NCBI GenBank assembly: GCA_036279975.1
Contig: DASURP010000096.1
Coordinates: forward strand, 1 to 64,000
Direction of reading: 5' to 3'
Source: 66-474 sp036279975
GTDB lineage: Bacteria > Pseudomonadota > Gammaproteobacteria > Xanthomonadales > Rhodanobacteraceae
Length of the DNA stretch: 64,000 nt
Each line of letters starts with the position of its first letter. Within the stretch, counting starts at the first letter, position 1. Below, one piece after another: positions 8,768 to 17,939 of this stretch. The position numbers and the translations under genes are program-made. Under the pieces are notes generated by a model. It worked only from the letters and a program-made list of their open reading frames with translations, did no database searches and had not been told where the DNA came from.

Positions 8768-8773
8768 TATACT
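8768..8773 (+). promoter_or_regulatory. -10 element (TATACT) just before rlmJ
   Basis: TATACT ends 7 nt before the rlmJ ATG (8781), which would place the transcript start at or next to the start codon. No Shine-Dalgarno is visible. I see no good -35 hexamer at the usual distance. A leaderless rlmJ transcript is suggested. Confidence 0.4.
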
Positions 8774-8780
8774 GCCGCCG

Positions 8781-9623
8781 ATGAATTACCGCCACGCCTT
8801 CCACGCCGGCAATTTCGCGGACGTGTTCAAGCACGCGATCCTGCTGGCGCTGCTGGATGCACTGACTGCCAAGGGCAAGTCGCTGTGCTACCTCGATACC
8901 CACGCGGGCGCCGGCAGCTATGCGCTGGATGGCGCGGAAGCGCTGAAAACCGGCGAGTGGCGCGACGGGATCGGCCGGCTGCTTGACGCGCCCGGCCTCG
9001 CGCCGCCGTTGCAGCGTTACGTCGAGGCGATCCGCGCCTGCAACCCCGATGGCGGGTTGCGCACGTATCCGGGATCGCCATTGCTCGCGGCGCAATCCCT
9101 GCGCGCGGGGGATCGCCTGGTGGTGTGCGACATGCAGGACGACGAAACCACCGCATTGCGCGGGTTGTTCCACGCCGACCGCCGCGTGCACATCCACCGA
9201 CGCGACGGCTACGCCGCCCTGAATGCATTGCTGCCACCAGCGGAAAAGCGTGGATTGGTGCTGATCGACCCGCCCTTCGAGGCGCAGGAGGGCGAATTCG
9301 CCGCGATCGAAGCCGCCCTGGCAAAGGCGCATGCGCGCTGGCCGCACGGCGCCTACGCGGTGTGGTATCCGATCAAAACGCGTCGCACCCTCGCACCGTT
9401 CCACCGCCACCTCTCGGGTGGCCCGTTCGACAAGGTGCTCGCCGCCGAGTTGCTGGTCCGCCCCGACGACTCGCCGTTGCGACTGAACGGCTGCGGCATG
9501 CTGATGGCCAACCCCCCGTGGCAATTCGATGCAACGTTGGCGGCCTTGCTGCGTGCGTTGCGCGATTCGCTTGCCCAGTCCGCATCCGCCTCCGGGCGCG
9601 TGTGGTGGCTGCGCGATGAATGA
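8781..9623 (+). CDS. rlmJ: 23S rRNA (adenine(2030)-N6)-methyltransferase
   Basis: This 280-aa protein methylates N6 of A2030 in 23S rRNA using S-adenosylmethionine. The N-terminal MNYRHAFHAGNFADVFKH is the RlmJ signature; LDTHAGAGSY forms the SAM-binding loop and LIDPPFE is the catalytic DPPF-type motif of N6-adenine methyltransferases. Its length matches the E. coli enzyme (280 aa). It starts immediately after a TATACT box and is divergent from copA. Assignment is secure. Confidence 0.96.
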   Translation: MNYRHAFHAGNFADVFKHAILLALLDALTAKGKSLCYLDTHAGAGSYALDGAEALKTGEWRDGIGRLLDAPGLAPPLQRYVEAIRACNPDGGLRTYPGSPLLAAQSLRAGDRLVVCDMQDDETTALRGLFHADRRVHIHRRDGYAALNALLPPAEKRGLVLIDPPFEAQEGEFAAIEAALAKAHARWPHGAYAVWYPIKTRRTLAPFHRHLSGGPFDKVLAAELLVRPDDSPLRLNGCGMLMANPPWQFDATLAALLRALRDSLAQSASASGRVWWLRDE

Positions 9624-9699
9624 CCACGACGCATGCACGCACCGGCACCACGGTTTTTCGATATGCTCGCAGACGTGACCCTTACAAGAGGCTGCGGCC

Positions 9700-10215
9700 A
9701 TGCGCGCACGGCACCCATCCCTGTCTCGAATCCTGTTGGCCCTGGCCCTGCCCGTCGCGATCGCGGCCTGCGCGCCGGCGCCGATCTACAAGACCGCGCC
9801 CTCCAGCGTCGCCGCGACGCCACGGCAGGTCGCAAGCTCGCCACAGAACTTCCAGAACCTGCAGGTGGTCTGGGGCGGCAGCGTGATTGCGGTGCACAAT
9901 TTCCCCGACCACAGTGAAATCGAAATCCTCGCCTACCCGCTGGACTCCTCGCAACGGCCGCGCATGAAGGAACCCGCCATCGGGCGCTTCATCGCGACCG
10001 TGGCGGGCTTCGTCGAACCCATGAACTATCCGCCGGGGTCGCTGGTAACACTGCAGGGCACGCTGGATGGAGCGCGCCAGGGCGAGGTGGGAGCGGCCGG
10101 GTACACCTTCCCGCTGGTGCACAGCGAAGCGATGCACCGCTGGACCGCCGAGGAGATGCGTCAGGGTCACCCGAACGTCAGCATCGGGATCGGGGTGGGC
10201 GGCTGGATACATTAG
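9700..10215 (+). CDS. Slp-family outer-membrane lipoprotein
   Basis: This 171-aa protein has a lipoprotein signal peptide (LLALALPVAIAAC, with AAC at the cleavage site). The mature part has the Slp pattern: VVWGGSVIAVHNF, SEIEILAYPLDSSQRP, GRFIATVAGFVEPMNYPPG and a C-terminal glycine-rich IGIGVGGWIH. Slp proteins are starvation- or stationary-phase-inducible outer-membrane lipoproteins of unclear function. It stands alone between rlmJ and a GNAT gene. Confidence 0.9.
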   Translation: MRARHPSLSRILLALALPVAIAACAPAPIYKTAPSSVAATPRQVASSPQNFQNLQVVWGGSVIAVHNFPDHSEIEILAYPLDSSQRPRMKEPAIGRFIATVAGFVEPMNYPPGSLVTLQGTLDGARQGEVGAAGYTFPLVHSEAMHRWTAEEMRQGHPNVSIGIGVGGWIH

Positions 10216-10265
10216 TTTTTGCGATCGTCCATGATCGCTGTTTTCGTCCGACGCTCGCGCAGGCA

Positions 10266-10799
10266 ATGGCGCATGGGATCGTCGTGACAAACAGCCAGCA
10301 AGAATCGCCAGAAACCGTCCAACTCGCTGACGGTCGCAGTTTCCTGTTGCGCCCGCTGCGGAGCGATGACCTGCCCGCGCTGCGCCGGGCGTTCCTGCGG
10401 CTCACCCCGGAGGAAGTCGAGTATCGCTTCTTCTACCGTTCGCGCGAATTGCCTGCATCGGTGCAGGCGCAGGTGCGCGCCCTCGACCCCGCGCGCGACG
10501 CGGCGTTCGTACTGGACGATGCCGGCGAGATCCGCGCCGTCGCCGACCTGCACGTGGAGCGCCCGGGAGCGCTCGAAGCCGAATTCGGCCTGATCGTCGG
10601 CAAGGCGATCGCCGGGCACGGACTGGGCACCCTGCTGATGCAAAAGCTGCTCGCCGAAGCCCGTGCGCGGGGGCTCTCGCTGCACGGCCTCGTGCGCGCG
10701 GACAACGCGCGGATGCTGGACCTGTGTCGCGCGCTGGGCGGCACCACGCACGCGGATCCCGGCGAACCGGGCGTCCTGGCGATCAGGTTTTCGCCGTGA
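10266..10799 (+). CDS. GNAT family N-acetyltransferase, PatZ-tail-like
   Basis: This 177-aa single-domain acetyltransferase has GKAIAGHGLGTLLMQKLL as the acetyl-CoA binding loop (Q/RxxGxG/A type). Its N-terminal part (DGRSFLLRPLRSDDLPAL; EEVEYRFFYRSRELP) resembles the GNAT domain at the C-terminus of Pat/YfiQ-type protein acetyltransferases, but the acyl-CoA-synthetase-like part is absent. The substrate is unknown; acetylation of a protein lysine is possible. Confidence 0.85.
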   Translation: MAHGIVVTNSQQESPETVQLADGRSFLLRPLRSDDLPALRRAFLRLTPEEVEYRFFYRSRELPASVQAQVRALDPARDAAFVLDDAGEIRAVADLHVERPGALEAEFGLIVGKAIAGHGLGTLLMQKLLAEARARGLSLHGLVRADNARMLDLCRALGGTTHADPGEPGVLAIRFSP

Positions 10800-10893
10800 A
10801 GCCGCCACGCGTCCGCTGGTAAAATGAACGGTCGTACCGTTTGCTGGCGCGCAAGTCGCGTCCGGCAATGCTCTGTTGTGCCCTTGACCCGTC

Positions 10894-13800
10894 ATGCCCG
10901 TGAACCATCCGACGCTTCCTCCGCTGCCCCGGCAACCCGGCCAGCAACGCGACTGGCGCGAGCCCGCAGGCTCGTCGCTGGCCTTGTTGCTGTGCGAGAC
11001 CGCGCGCGCGCGCGACGGCATCGTGGTCGCGATCGCGCCGGATACCCGCGCCGCCCGCGCGCTGGAAGAGGATCTGGGTTTCTTCGCGGGTGGACTCCCC
11101 GTTCTGCATTTCCCGGACTGGGAAACCCTGCCCTACGACCTGTTTGCGCCGCACCCGCAACTGCTGTCACAACGCATCGACACGCTGTACCGCCTGCACT
11201 CTACCCGCAATGGCGTGCTGGTGGTGCCGGCCGCGACGCTGATGCAGCGGCTGGCGCCGCGCAGCCACGTCACGGGCAGCGGCCTCGCCGTAGCGCGCGG
11301 CGAAAAGCTGGATCTCGCCGGCGAGCAACGCCGGCTCGAAGCGGCCGGCTACCGGCACGTGCCGCAGGTGGGCGAGCACGGCGAGTTCGCCGTGCGCGGC
11401 GCGCTGATCGACATCTTTCCGATGGGCGCGACGGAACCCTACCGCATCGAACTGTTCGACGAGGAGATCGAGTCGATCCGCGCGTTCGACCCGGAAACCC
11501 AGCGTTCGCTGCACCAGGTCGAGGCCGTGAAGCTGCTGCCGGCGCGCGAATTTCCGCTCACCGACGAGGCGATGCGCGCGTTCCGCGACCGCCTGCGCGA
11601 GCGCTTCCCGATCGACGTACGGCGTTGTCCGCTCTACCAGGACATGAAGCAAGGGGTGACACCCGGCGGCATCGAGTACTACCTGCCGCTGTTTTTCGAG
11701 AAAACGGAAACCCTGTTCGACTATCTCGACGACGATGCCCTGTTCGTGCTCGGCAACGGCGCGCTGGACGCAGCGGAACGCTTCTGGAAACAGACGGAAG
11801 AACGCCACGACCAGCGCGCCCACGACATCGAGCGCCCGATCCTCCCACCGATGGAGTTGTACCTGCCCCCGCAGTCGCTGCGTGAACGCCTGAACAAGAT
11901 CCTGCGCGTCGATCTGGTGGCCGGCAACGACCCTCGCGCCGCGGATACCGGCACGCAAGCCGCACCGGATTTCTCGGCGGACGGCGGGTTTGCCATGCGC
12001 CTGCGCGACTGGCGTGACGCGCACCCGGAGCGGCGGGTGCTGATCGCCGCAGATTCGCCCGGGCGGCGCGAGGCGTTGCTGGAACAACTTGTGGCCGTGG
12101 AACTGCGGCCGGAAGGGGTAACAGGGTGGGATGACTTCACTCGTCATTCCGGTACAAGCCGGGATGGCGAAAAACCCGGGTTTTGCATCACCGTTGCGCC
12201 GCTGGAACGCGGCTTCGAACTGACGCAACCACCCGTCACCCTGCTCACCGAACGCGAACTGGCCGGCGAACGCGCACGCAGCGACAGGCAGCGGCGACGC
12301 GTGGCCGAGCGCGACCCGGAAGCGATCCTGCGCGACCTGACCGAGCTGGAAATCGGCGCACCGATCGTGCACGTCGACCACGGGGTCGGTCGCTACCTCG
12401 GCCTCGTCGCGATGGAAGTCGGCGGCATGCCGGGCGAATTCCTGGCCATCGAGTACGCGCACGGCGACAAGTTGTACGTACCGGTGGCCCAGCTTGCGCT
12501 GGTCAGCCGCTACAGCGGCGCCGACGACGAGCACGCCCCCCTGCACTCGCTGGGCGGCGAAGCCTGGGAACGCGCCAGGCGCAAGGCCGCCGAGAAGGTC
12601 CGCGACGCAGCCGCGGAACTGCTCGCGATCCACGCCCAGCGCGCGGCGCGCCAGGGCAACGCCATCGCCATCGACCGGCCGCTGCTGGCGCGCTTCGCCG
12701 AAGGCTTCCCGTTCGAGGAAACACCGGACCAGCAGGCTGCGATCGATGCGGTGCTGGCGGATCTTGCCGCGCCGCAACCGATGGATCGCGTCGTCTGCGG
12801 CGACGTCGGCTTCGGCAAGACCGAAGTCGCCCTGCGCGCCGCGGTCGCCACCGCCAGCGCCGGCAAGCAGGTGGCCGTGCTGGTGCCGACCACGCTGCTG
12901 GCCCAGCAGCACTACGACAACTTCCGCGACCGGCTTGCGGATTTCCCGGTCAAGGTCGAACTGCTGTCGCGCTTCCGCGCGAAGAAGGAGGCCGGGGACG
13001 CGCTGCAACGGCTCGCCGACGGCAAGCTCGATATCGTGATCGGTACCCACAAGCTGCTGCAACCCGACGTGAAGTTTCGCGACCTCGGCCTGGTGATCGT
13101 GGACGAGGAGCAGCGCTTCGGGGTGCGCCACAAGGAACGCCTGAAGAAATTGCGCGCCGCGGTGGACCTGCTGACCCTGACCGCCACGCCGATCCCGCGC
13201 ACGCTCAACATGGCGATGAGCGGGATGCGCGACCTGTCCATCATCGCGACGCCACCGGCCGCGCGCATGGCCGTCAAGACCGTGGTTGCCCAGTACGACC
13301 CCGCGCTGGTCCGCGAGGCGTTCCAGCGCGAACTGGCGCGCGGCGGCCAGGTGTATTTCCTGCACAACAGCATCGACAGCATCGCCCGCACCGCGCGCGA
13401 ACTTGCCGAACTGGTTCCGGACGCGCGCGTTCGCGTCGCGCACGGCCAGATGGGCGCCCGTGAACTGGAACAGGTCATGCTCGACTTCCACCGCCAGCGT
13501 TTCAACGCGCTGGTGTGCACCACGATCATCGAATCCGGCATCGACGTGCCGACCGCCAATACCATCGTGATCGACCGCGCCGACCGTTTCGGCCTCGCAC
13601 AGTTGCACCAGTTGCGCGGGCGCGTAGGCCGTTCCCACCACCGCGCCTATGCCTACCTGATCGTGCCCGATCGCAAGGCGATGACTGCGGACGCGGAAAA
13701 ACGCCTTGCCGCGCTGGAATCGCTGGAGGAGCTCGGCGCCGGCTTCACGCTGGCGACGCACGACATGGAAATCCGCGGTGCCGGCGAACTGCTTGGCGAG

Positions 13801-14367
13801 GCGCAATCAGGCCAGATCGAGGCGATCGGTTTCGCGCTCTACAACGAACTGCTGGAACGCGCGGTGTGCGCGCTGCGCTCCGGCAAGGTACCCGACTTCG
13901 ACCTCGATGGCGGCAACGACACCGCGGTCGAACTGCACCTGCCATCCCTGATTCCAGACGACTACCTGCCCGACGTGCACGCGCGCCTGACCCTGTACAA
14001 GCGCATTGCCGGCGCGCGCGACGACGACGCCCTGCGCGACCTGCAGGTGGAGATGATCGACCGCTTCGGCCTGCTGCCCGTACCTGCGAAAAACCTGTTC
14101 GCGATCGCCGCGCTGAAACTGCGCGCGGCCGCGCTCGGAATCAGGAAATTCGACCTCGGCGCCGCGGGCGGACGCTTCACCTTCCGCGAAACGCCCGCTG
14201 TCGACCCCGCCACCATCATCCGCCTGATCCAGCAGAAGCCCCGCATCTACAAGCTCGACGGGCAAAACAGGCTGCGCGTCACGCTGGAACTGCCCGAGCC
14301 CGCCGACCGACTGCGCGCGGCCGCCGAGCTGCTGGATACCTTGTCGGTGCGCAGCAAGGCCGCGTAG
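10894..14367 (+). CDS. mfd: Transcription-repair coupling factor
   Basis: This 1157-aa ATP-dependent translocase (E. coli Mfd is 1148 aa) displaces RNA polymerase stalled at DNA lesions and recruits UvrA. The UvrB-homology module is N-terminal (DTRAARALEEDLGFF; FPDWETLPYD), the RNA-polymerase interaction domain follows (GAPIVHVDHGVGRYLG), then the RecG-like motor with Walker A GDVGFGKTE (about 636-644), DEEQ box (737-740) and TATPIPRTLNMA, then the C-terminal TRCF domain. Residues about 417-430 (RHSGTSRDGEKPGF) are encoded by a palindromic repeat (12142-12169) in a linker before the LERGF segment. It is otherwise complete. Confidence 0.97.
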   Translation: MPVNHPTLPPLPRQPGQQRDWREPAGSSLALLLCETARARDGIVVAIAPDTRAARALEEDLGFFAGGLPVLHFPDWETLPYDLFAPHPQLLSQRIDTLYRLHSTRNGVLVVPAATLMQRLAPRSHVTGSGLAVARGEKLDLAGEQRRLEAAGYRHVPQVGEHGEFAVRGALIDIFPMGATEPYRIELFDEEIESIRAFDPETQRSLHQVEAVKLLPAREFPLTDEAMRAFRDRLRERFPIDVRRCPLYQDMKQGVTPGGIEYYLPLFFEKTETLFDYLDDDALFVLGNGALDAAERFWKQTEERHDQRAHDIERPILPPMELYLPPQSLRERLNKILRVDLVAGNDPRAADTGTQAAPDFSADGGFAMRLRDWRDAHPERRVLIAADSPGRREALLEQLVAVELRPEGVTGWDDFTRHSGTSRDGEKPGFCITVAPLERGFELTQPPVTLLTERELAGERARSDRQRRRVAERDPEAILRDLTELEIGAPIVHVDHGVGRYLGLVAMEVGGMPGEFLAIEYAHGDKLYVPVAQLALVSRYSGADDEHAPLHSLGGEAWERARRKAAEKVRDAAAELLAIHAQRAARQGNAIAIDRPLLARFAEGFPFEETPDQQAAIDAVLADLAAPQPMDRVVCGDVGFGKTEVALRAAVATASAGKQVAVLVPTTLLAQQHYDNFRDRLADFPVKVELLSRFRAKKEAGDALQRLADGKLDIVIGTHKLLQPDVKFRDLGLVIVDEEQRFGVRHKERLKKLRAAVDLLTLTATPIPRTLNMAMSGMRDLSIIATPPAARMAVKTVVAQYDPALVREAFQRELARGGQVYFLHNSIDSIARTARELAELVPDARVRVAHGQMGARELEQVMLDFHRQRFNALVCTTIIESGIDVPTANTIVIDRADRFGLAQLHQLRGRVGRSHHRAYAYLIVPDRKAMTADAEKRLAALESLEELGAGFTLATHDMEIRGAGELLGEAQSGQIEAIGFALYNELLERAVCALRSGKVPDFDLDGGNDTAVELHLPSLIPDDYLPDVHARLTLYKRIAGARDDDALRDLQVEMIDRFGLLPVPAKNLFAIAALKLRAAALGIRKFDLGAAGGRFTFRETPAVDPATIIRLIQQKPRIYKLDGQNRLRVTLELPEPADRLRAAAELLDTLSVRSKAA
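12142..12169. repeat. Palindromic repeat in frame within mfd
   Basis: CGTCATTCCGG (12142-12152), a 6-nt loop, then CCGGGATGGCG (12159-12169) form a hairpin with two mismatched or wobble positions. The left arm equals the left end of the element at 384. It begins at codon 417 of mfd and leaves the frame open. Confidence 0.7.
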
Positions 14368-14488
14368 GCGTCATCGGGAAAGGCCGTCGATCCGCCGCGC
14401 ACCCGCGGATATGGTCGGCGAAATGCGAATCGACCGGGCCCATCGCACCGCCACGCGGCGCGCTGCCCACGACGGCCCGGCCATGGCG

Positions 14489-15832
14489 TTACACGGTCGT
14501 TCCGGTACGCCGCCGCCACCACATCCACAGGAAATACAACGGCACGCCAACCAGCGTGATCAGGATGCTGGCGATGGTGGGCCAGAACTGCGCGTACAGT
14601 GCATTGGCCACGACCACGAGTGTCGCCAGCACGAACAACGCGGGCACGACCGGGTAACCAAGCGCGCGGTATTGGCGCGGGAAGTCCGGCCGCGTCCTGC
14701 GCAGGATGAAGATTCCGATCACGCACAGCGCAAGGAACGGCCAGACGCCCAGCACGTAGCCTTCCGCGAGCTGCATGAAATCGCGCAACAACACGTAGAT
14801 CACCGCGATGACCACGATGAATCCGATCGCGACGTACGGCGTTTCATATTTTGGATGCACCTTGCCCACGGTGCGGAAAAACAGGCCGTCCTCGGCCATG
14901 GCGAAGAACACGCGCGGGCTGGACAGGATGCTGCCGTTGAGCGTGCCGAACACCGACAGCATCACCAGCGCCCCGACCAGCGAAGCCCCGGCACGGCCCA
15001 ACACCACGCTGGCGGCGTCGGCCGCGACCGACTTCGAAGCGGCGAGCTGCGGCAATGGCAACGCGCGCAGATAGGCGGCGTTGATCAGCAGGTACACCAC
15101 GATCACCAGCACGACGCCGCCGATCAATGCCAGCGGCAGGTTGCGCTGCGGATTCCTGACCTCGCCCGACAGTGTGGTCAGGTTTTCCCACCCGTCGTAG
15201 GCCCACAACGCTGCGATCAGGCCGATGCCGATGCCGGACCATTTCGCCACGCCCATCGGTTCGGCATTCAGGGGGTTGTGTTCTCCGCCCGGCGCGAGCA
15301 GGAAGATCGCCGCCGACAGTCCCACGATCGCGAGTACCTTGGCGGCGGTCGAGAGATTCTGGATCGCGGCGCCAAGTTTCACGGAACGATAGTTCGCAGC
15401 GGCAACCAGGACGATCAGCACCGCCGCGATCACGTGCTGGGCCATTTCCGGGATCGGCACGAAGAAACCCAGGTACTCGGCGAACAACAGGCTTTGCGCG
15501 GCCCACGAGATCGGCGTGGTCAACAGCCACATCCAGCCGAACAGGAAAGCGAGCGGCCGCCCATAGGCCTCGCGCAAATACACGTACGGGCCGCCGGCTG
15601 CGGGATACATCGTCGCGAGTTCGGCGATCGACAGCGCGCCGAACAGCGCCACGATGCCACCCAGGATCCACACCAGTGCGATGCCGGTGAGGTTGCCGGT
15701 ATCCGCGGCGATGCCCGACGGCACCCGGAAGATGCCGCTGCCGATGATCACGCCCACCACCACCGCCATGCCGGTGGCGAGGCCAAGTTTGCGCGGCAGT
15801 TCGCGACGCGTCACGGGGGGCGAGGCAGCCAT
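14489..15832 (-). CDS. Amino acid permease, APC superfamily
   Basis: This 447-aa inner-membrane transporter has about 12 transmembrane segments. GLATGMAVVVGVIIGSGIFR is the conserved TM1 motif of APC amino-acid transporters, and AAGGPYVYLREAYG matches TM3. EVRNPQRNLPLAL in the middle is also typical. It best resembles the LAT/SteT-type exchangers, but substrate cannot be read from sequence. ATG 15832 (MAASPPVTRRELPRK) is the only start giving a short cytosolic N-terminus. It converges with mfd (121 nt apart). Confidence 0.9.
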   Translation of the reverse strand: MAASPPVTRRELPRKLGLATGMAVVVGVIIGSGIFRVPSGIAADTGNLTGIALVWILGGIVALFGALSIAELATMYPAAGGPYVYLREAYGRPLAFLFGWMWLLTTPISWAAQSLLFAEYLGFFVPIPEMAQHVIAAVLIVLVAAANYRSVKLGAAIQNLSTAAKVLAIVGLSAAIFLLAPGGEHNPLNAEPMGVAKWSGIGIGLIAALWAYDGWENLTTLSGEVRNPQRNLPLALIGGVVLVIVVYLLINAAYLRALPLPQLAASKSVAADAASVVLGRAGASLVGALVMLSVFGTLNGSILSSPRVFFAMAEDGLFFRTVGKVHPKYETPYVAIGFIVVIAVIYVLLRDFMQLAEGYVLGVWPFLALCVIGIFILRRTRPDFPRQYRALGYPVVPALFVLATLVVVANALYAQFWPTIASILITLVGVPLYFLWMWWRRRTGTTV

Positions 15833-16105
15833 GGCCGGGCATCGTACAGGTTCACCACGCTTGTGTAGAGGCAACCGGCGCCGGCGGACTCGCAAGGCTC
15901 CGGCTGCGTGTGATGCCGGATGACAAGCCAGACCAGTGTTCCTTCGCTTTCCGGGTGCCACGGGAGCAGGCCCCGCTACGCGCCCGGACGCCGGCTGGCC
16001 CGGGGCCGGGCAAACGACCGCCCACACCGAACTTCGCGGCATCCGGACGGTCTCACGAACGCGTTGCAACGTCCCGCTCCAGGGTCGGAAAGATAAGGAG
16101 CCTCC

Positions 16106-16618
16106 ATGAACGTCAAACCACCCATGCGTTTGTTTTTGCACGGCGCCCTCGCGCTCAGCCTGGCCGGCATGGCGACGGTCGTGCTGGGCCAGACGCCTGC
16201 TCCGCCGCCGCCCGCAAGTGCACCCGTCCCGCCGCCTACAGTGCCGAACACGCCGGTGTCGCCACCGGCCGCGAGCACGTCCCCGCCGCCTGCACGGGCC
16301 GCAATGACCATGCCCGCACAGGACGCGGCCGACCAACAGGCGGGCGAGTTCTACCAGGGCACGAAATCCAGCGCCACGTACCCGCTTCCGGACAGCCATG
16401 GCGGTACCCTGACCGTGAACGCGGGCATGCCCGCCCAGGTCAGGACCTACGGACCGCCGCCGCCGTTCGAATCGCTGGATGCCGACCACGACGGGCGCAT
16501 CAGCGAGGCCGAGGCACAGGCTTACCCGCCGCTCGACAGCGATTTCCTGTATGCCAGTGGCGGTGGCAAGAACATCAGCCGCAATCAATACAAGGACTGG
16601 GCTGAAAACCAGCATTGA
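16106..16618 (+). CDS. Exported proline-rich EF-hand protein
   Basis: This 170-aa protein starts at ATG 16106, preceded by AAGGAG. It has a signal peptide (LHGALALSLAGMATVVLGQ), then a Pro/Ala-rich linker (about residues 30-70, PPPPASAPVPPP), then a calcium-binding loop DADHDGRISEAEA near residue 130. A second, degenerate half-hand (DSDFLYASGGGKNISRNQY) follows. Proteins of this build are common in Xanthomonadales periplasms; calcium binding is likely, function unknown. Confidence 0.8.
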   Translation: MNVKPPMRLFLHGALALSLAGMATVVLGQTPAPPPPASAPVPPPTVPNTPVSPPAASTSPPPARAAMTMPAQDAADQQAGEFYQGTKSSATYPLPDSHGGTLTVNAGMPAQVRTYGPPPPFESLDADHDGRISEAEAQAYPPLDSDFLYASGGGKNISRNQYKDWAENQH

Positions 16619-16709
16619 CGGGGCGCCAGCGCGCCGCGCGGACGGGGTTGCACGTCCGCGCGTCCGTTATGCATGATGATGCCGAAACCTCCACCACGGC
16701 CCGTCCGGC

Positions 16710-17192
16710 ATGCCCACCCACCTCCAGGGGAACCATGCGGCAATCGCCACGTCCCGCGCCACCCTCGCCGACCTGGACGCGCTGGCCGGACTGTTCGACG
16801 CCTATCGCGTGTTCTACCGGCAGCCGTCCGATCGCCGGGCTGCCCGGGCGTTCCTGCAGGAACGCCTGCAACGCGGCGAGTCCGTGATCTTCATCGCGCA
16901 AGCTGCAGCAAGCGGTGCCGCGCTGGGGTTCACGCAGTTGTATCCATCGTTCTCGTCGGTGTCGGCCCGCCGGACCTGGATCCTCAACGACTTGTTCGTC
17001 GCGCCGGAAGCCCGGCAGCGCGGGGGCGCGCGCGCGTTGATGGCATGCGCGCAAAGCTTCGCCATGACAACCGGGGCGCTGCGCCTGGCGCTGGAAACGG
17101 CCAAGGACAACCGCGCCGCACAGGCACTCTACGAGTCACTGGGTTACGTTCGTGAAGCAGGCTTCCGCCACTACGCGCTGGAGCCTGCCTGA
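16710..17192 (+). CDS. GNAT family N-acetyltransferase
   Basis: This 160-aa protein contains RATLADLDALAGLFDAYRVF at the N-terminus, ILNDLFVAPEARQRGGARAL as the acetyl-CoA binding motif A, and NRAAQALYESLGY as motif B, all standard for GNAT enzymes. The substrate is unknown; the pattern resembles small-molecule acetyltransferases. ATG 16710 is the only ATG giving a full domain, but it lacks a clear ribosome site. It ends 3 nt from the end of the convergent methyltransferase gene. Confidence 0.85.
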   Translation: MPTHLQGNHAAIATSRATLADLDALAGLFDAYRVFYRQPSDRRAARAFLQERLQRGESVIFIAQAAASGAALGFTQLYPSFSSVSARRTWILNDLFVAPEARQRGGARALMACAQSFAMTTGALRLALETAKDNRAAQALYESLGYVREAGFRHYALEPA

Positions 17193-17195
17193 CGA

Positions 17196-17870
17196 TCAGG
17201 TGCGTGGCGATTGCCTGACGCCGATGATCTGGTGCGAGCGCAGCCGCTGATAGACATACACGTTCGCCGGCGGCAGGTTGCGCAGCGCGAACCCGGCCCG
17301 GCGCATGCGCAGGCCCAGCTTCTCGCGTTCCCACCGGCGCACCGGGCTGACCGGGCCATAGGTGAACTGGATGAAGCGGCCTTCGTCGCCCAGCGCCGCG
17401 AATGCCGCGCGCAGGATTTCGCAGCGCAGCGCGCTGCCCATGGACAGCATGCCAAGTCCGCTGACCACCGCATCCAGCTTGCCGTCGGCGAGCAAACCAT
17501 GTTCGCCCGCCAACGCGTCGAGGTGGCGTGCATCCGCACAGGCGACCGCGACGCCAGGAAACCGCTCGCGCAGGAAGCCTGCCAGATCGGGGTTGATCTC
17601 GACGACCAGCAACCGCGATGGTGCAATCCCGGCGTCCAGCAACGCCCGCGTGAACACGCCCGTTCCCGCGCCAACCTCGACCACGCGCGAACTGCCCGGG
17701 GGAAGCTGCTCGACCATCAAACCCGCCAGTTGGCGCCCTGAAGGCGTCACCGAAGCCATCTTCACCGGGTCGCGCATCCACTGCCGCAGGAAGGTACGGA
17801 TTGAATGCAGGTCGAGCGCGGCTTCTCCGCCGTGGTGTTGGTTCAGGTGGGGGTCGGAAGGAGATCTCAT
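17196..17870 (-). CDS. Class I SAM methyltransferase, phospholipid N-methyltransferase-like
   Basis: This 224-aa protein has VVEVGAGTGVFTRALLDAG (SAM-binding motif I, about residues 63-81) and LLVVEINPDLAGFL (motif II). The N-terminal FLRQWMRDPVKMASVTPSGR and later FIQFTYGPVSPV match the small Rhodobacter-type phosphatidylethanolamine N-methyltransferases (PmtA) and their relatives of unknown substrate. It may methylate phosphatidylethanolamine, but the same family includes uncharacterised members. Confidence 0.78.
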   Translation of the reverse strand: MRSPSDPHLNQHHGGEAALDLHSIRTFLRQWMRDPVKMASVTPSGRQLAGLMVEQLPPGSSRVVEVGAGTGVFTRALLDAGIAPSRLLVVEINPDLAGFLRERFPGVAVACADARHLDALAGEHGLLADGKLDAVVSGLGMLSMGSALRCEILRAAFAALGDEGRFIQFTYGPVSPVRRWEREKLGLRMRRAGFALRNLPPANVYVYQRLRSHQIIGVRQSPRT

Positions 17871-17939
17871 CGGTGCGCTGTTTTAACACAACGCACGTGC
17901 GAAGTTCGTGAACCGGTCCGCCCGGGCCGGGCCGGCCCC

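Noticed and set aside
11167..13806. Long minus-strand frame opposite mfd
   Set aside because: Antisense shadow produced by high GC third positions; the plus frame holds all Mfd motifs.
14411..15868. Long plus-strand frame opposite the permease
   Set aside because: Antisense to a gene with unmistakable APC motifs; the translation is low-complexity His/Gln/Arg-rich.
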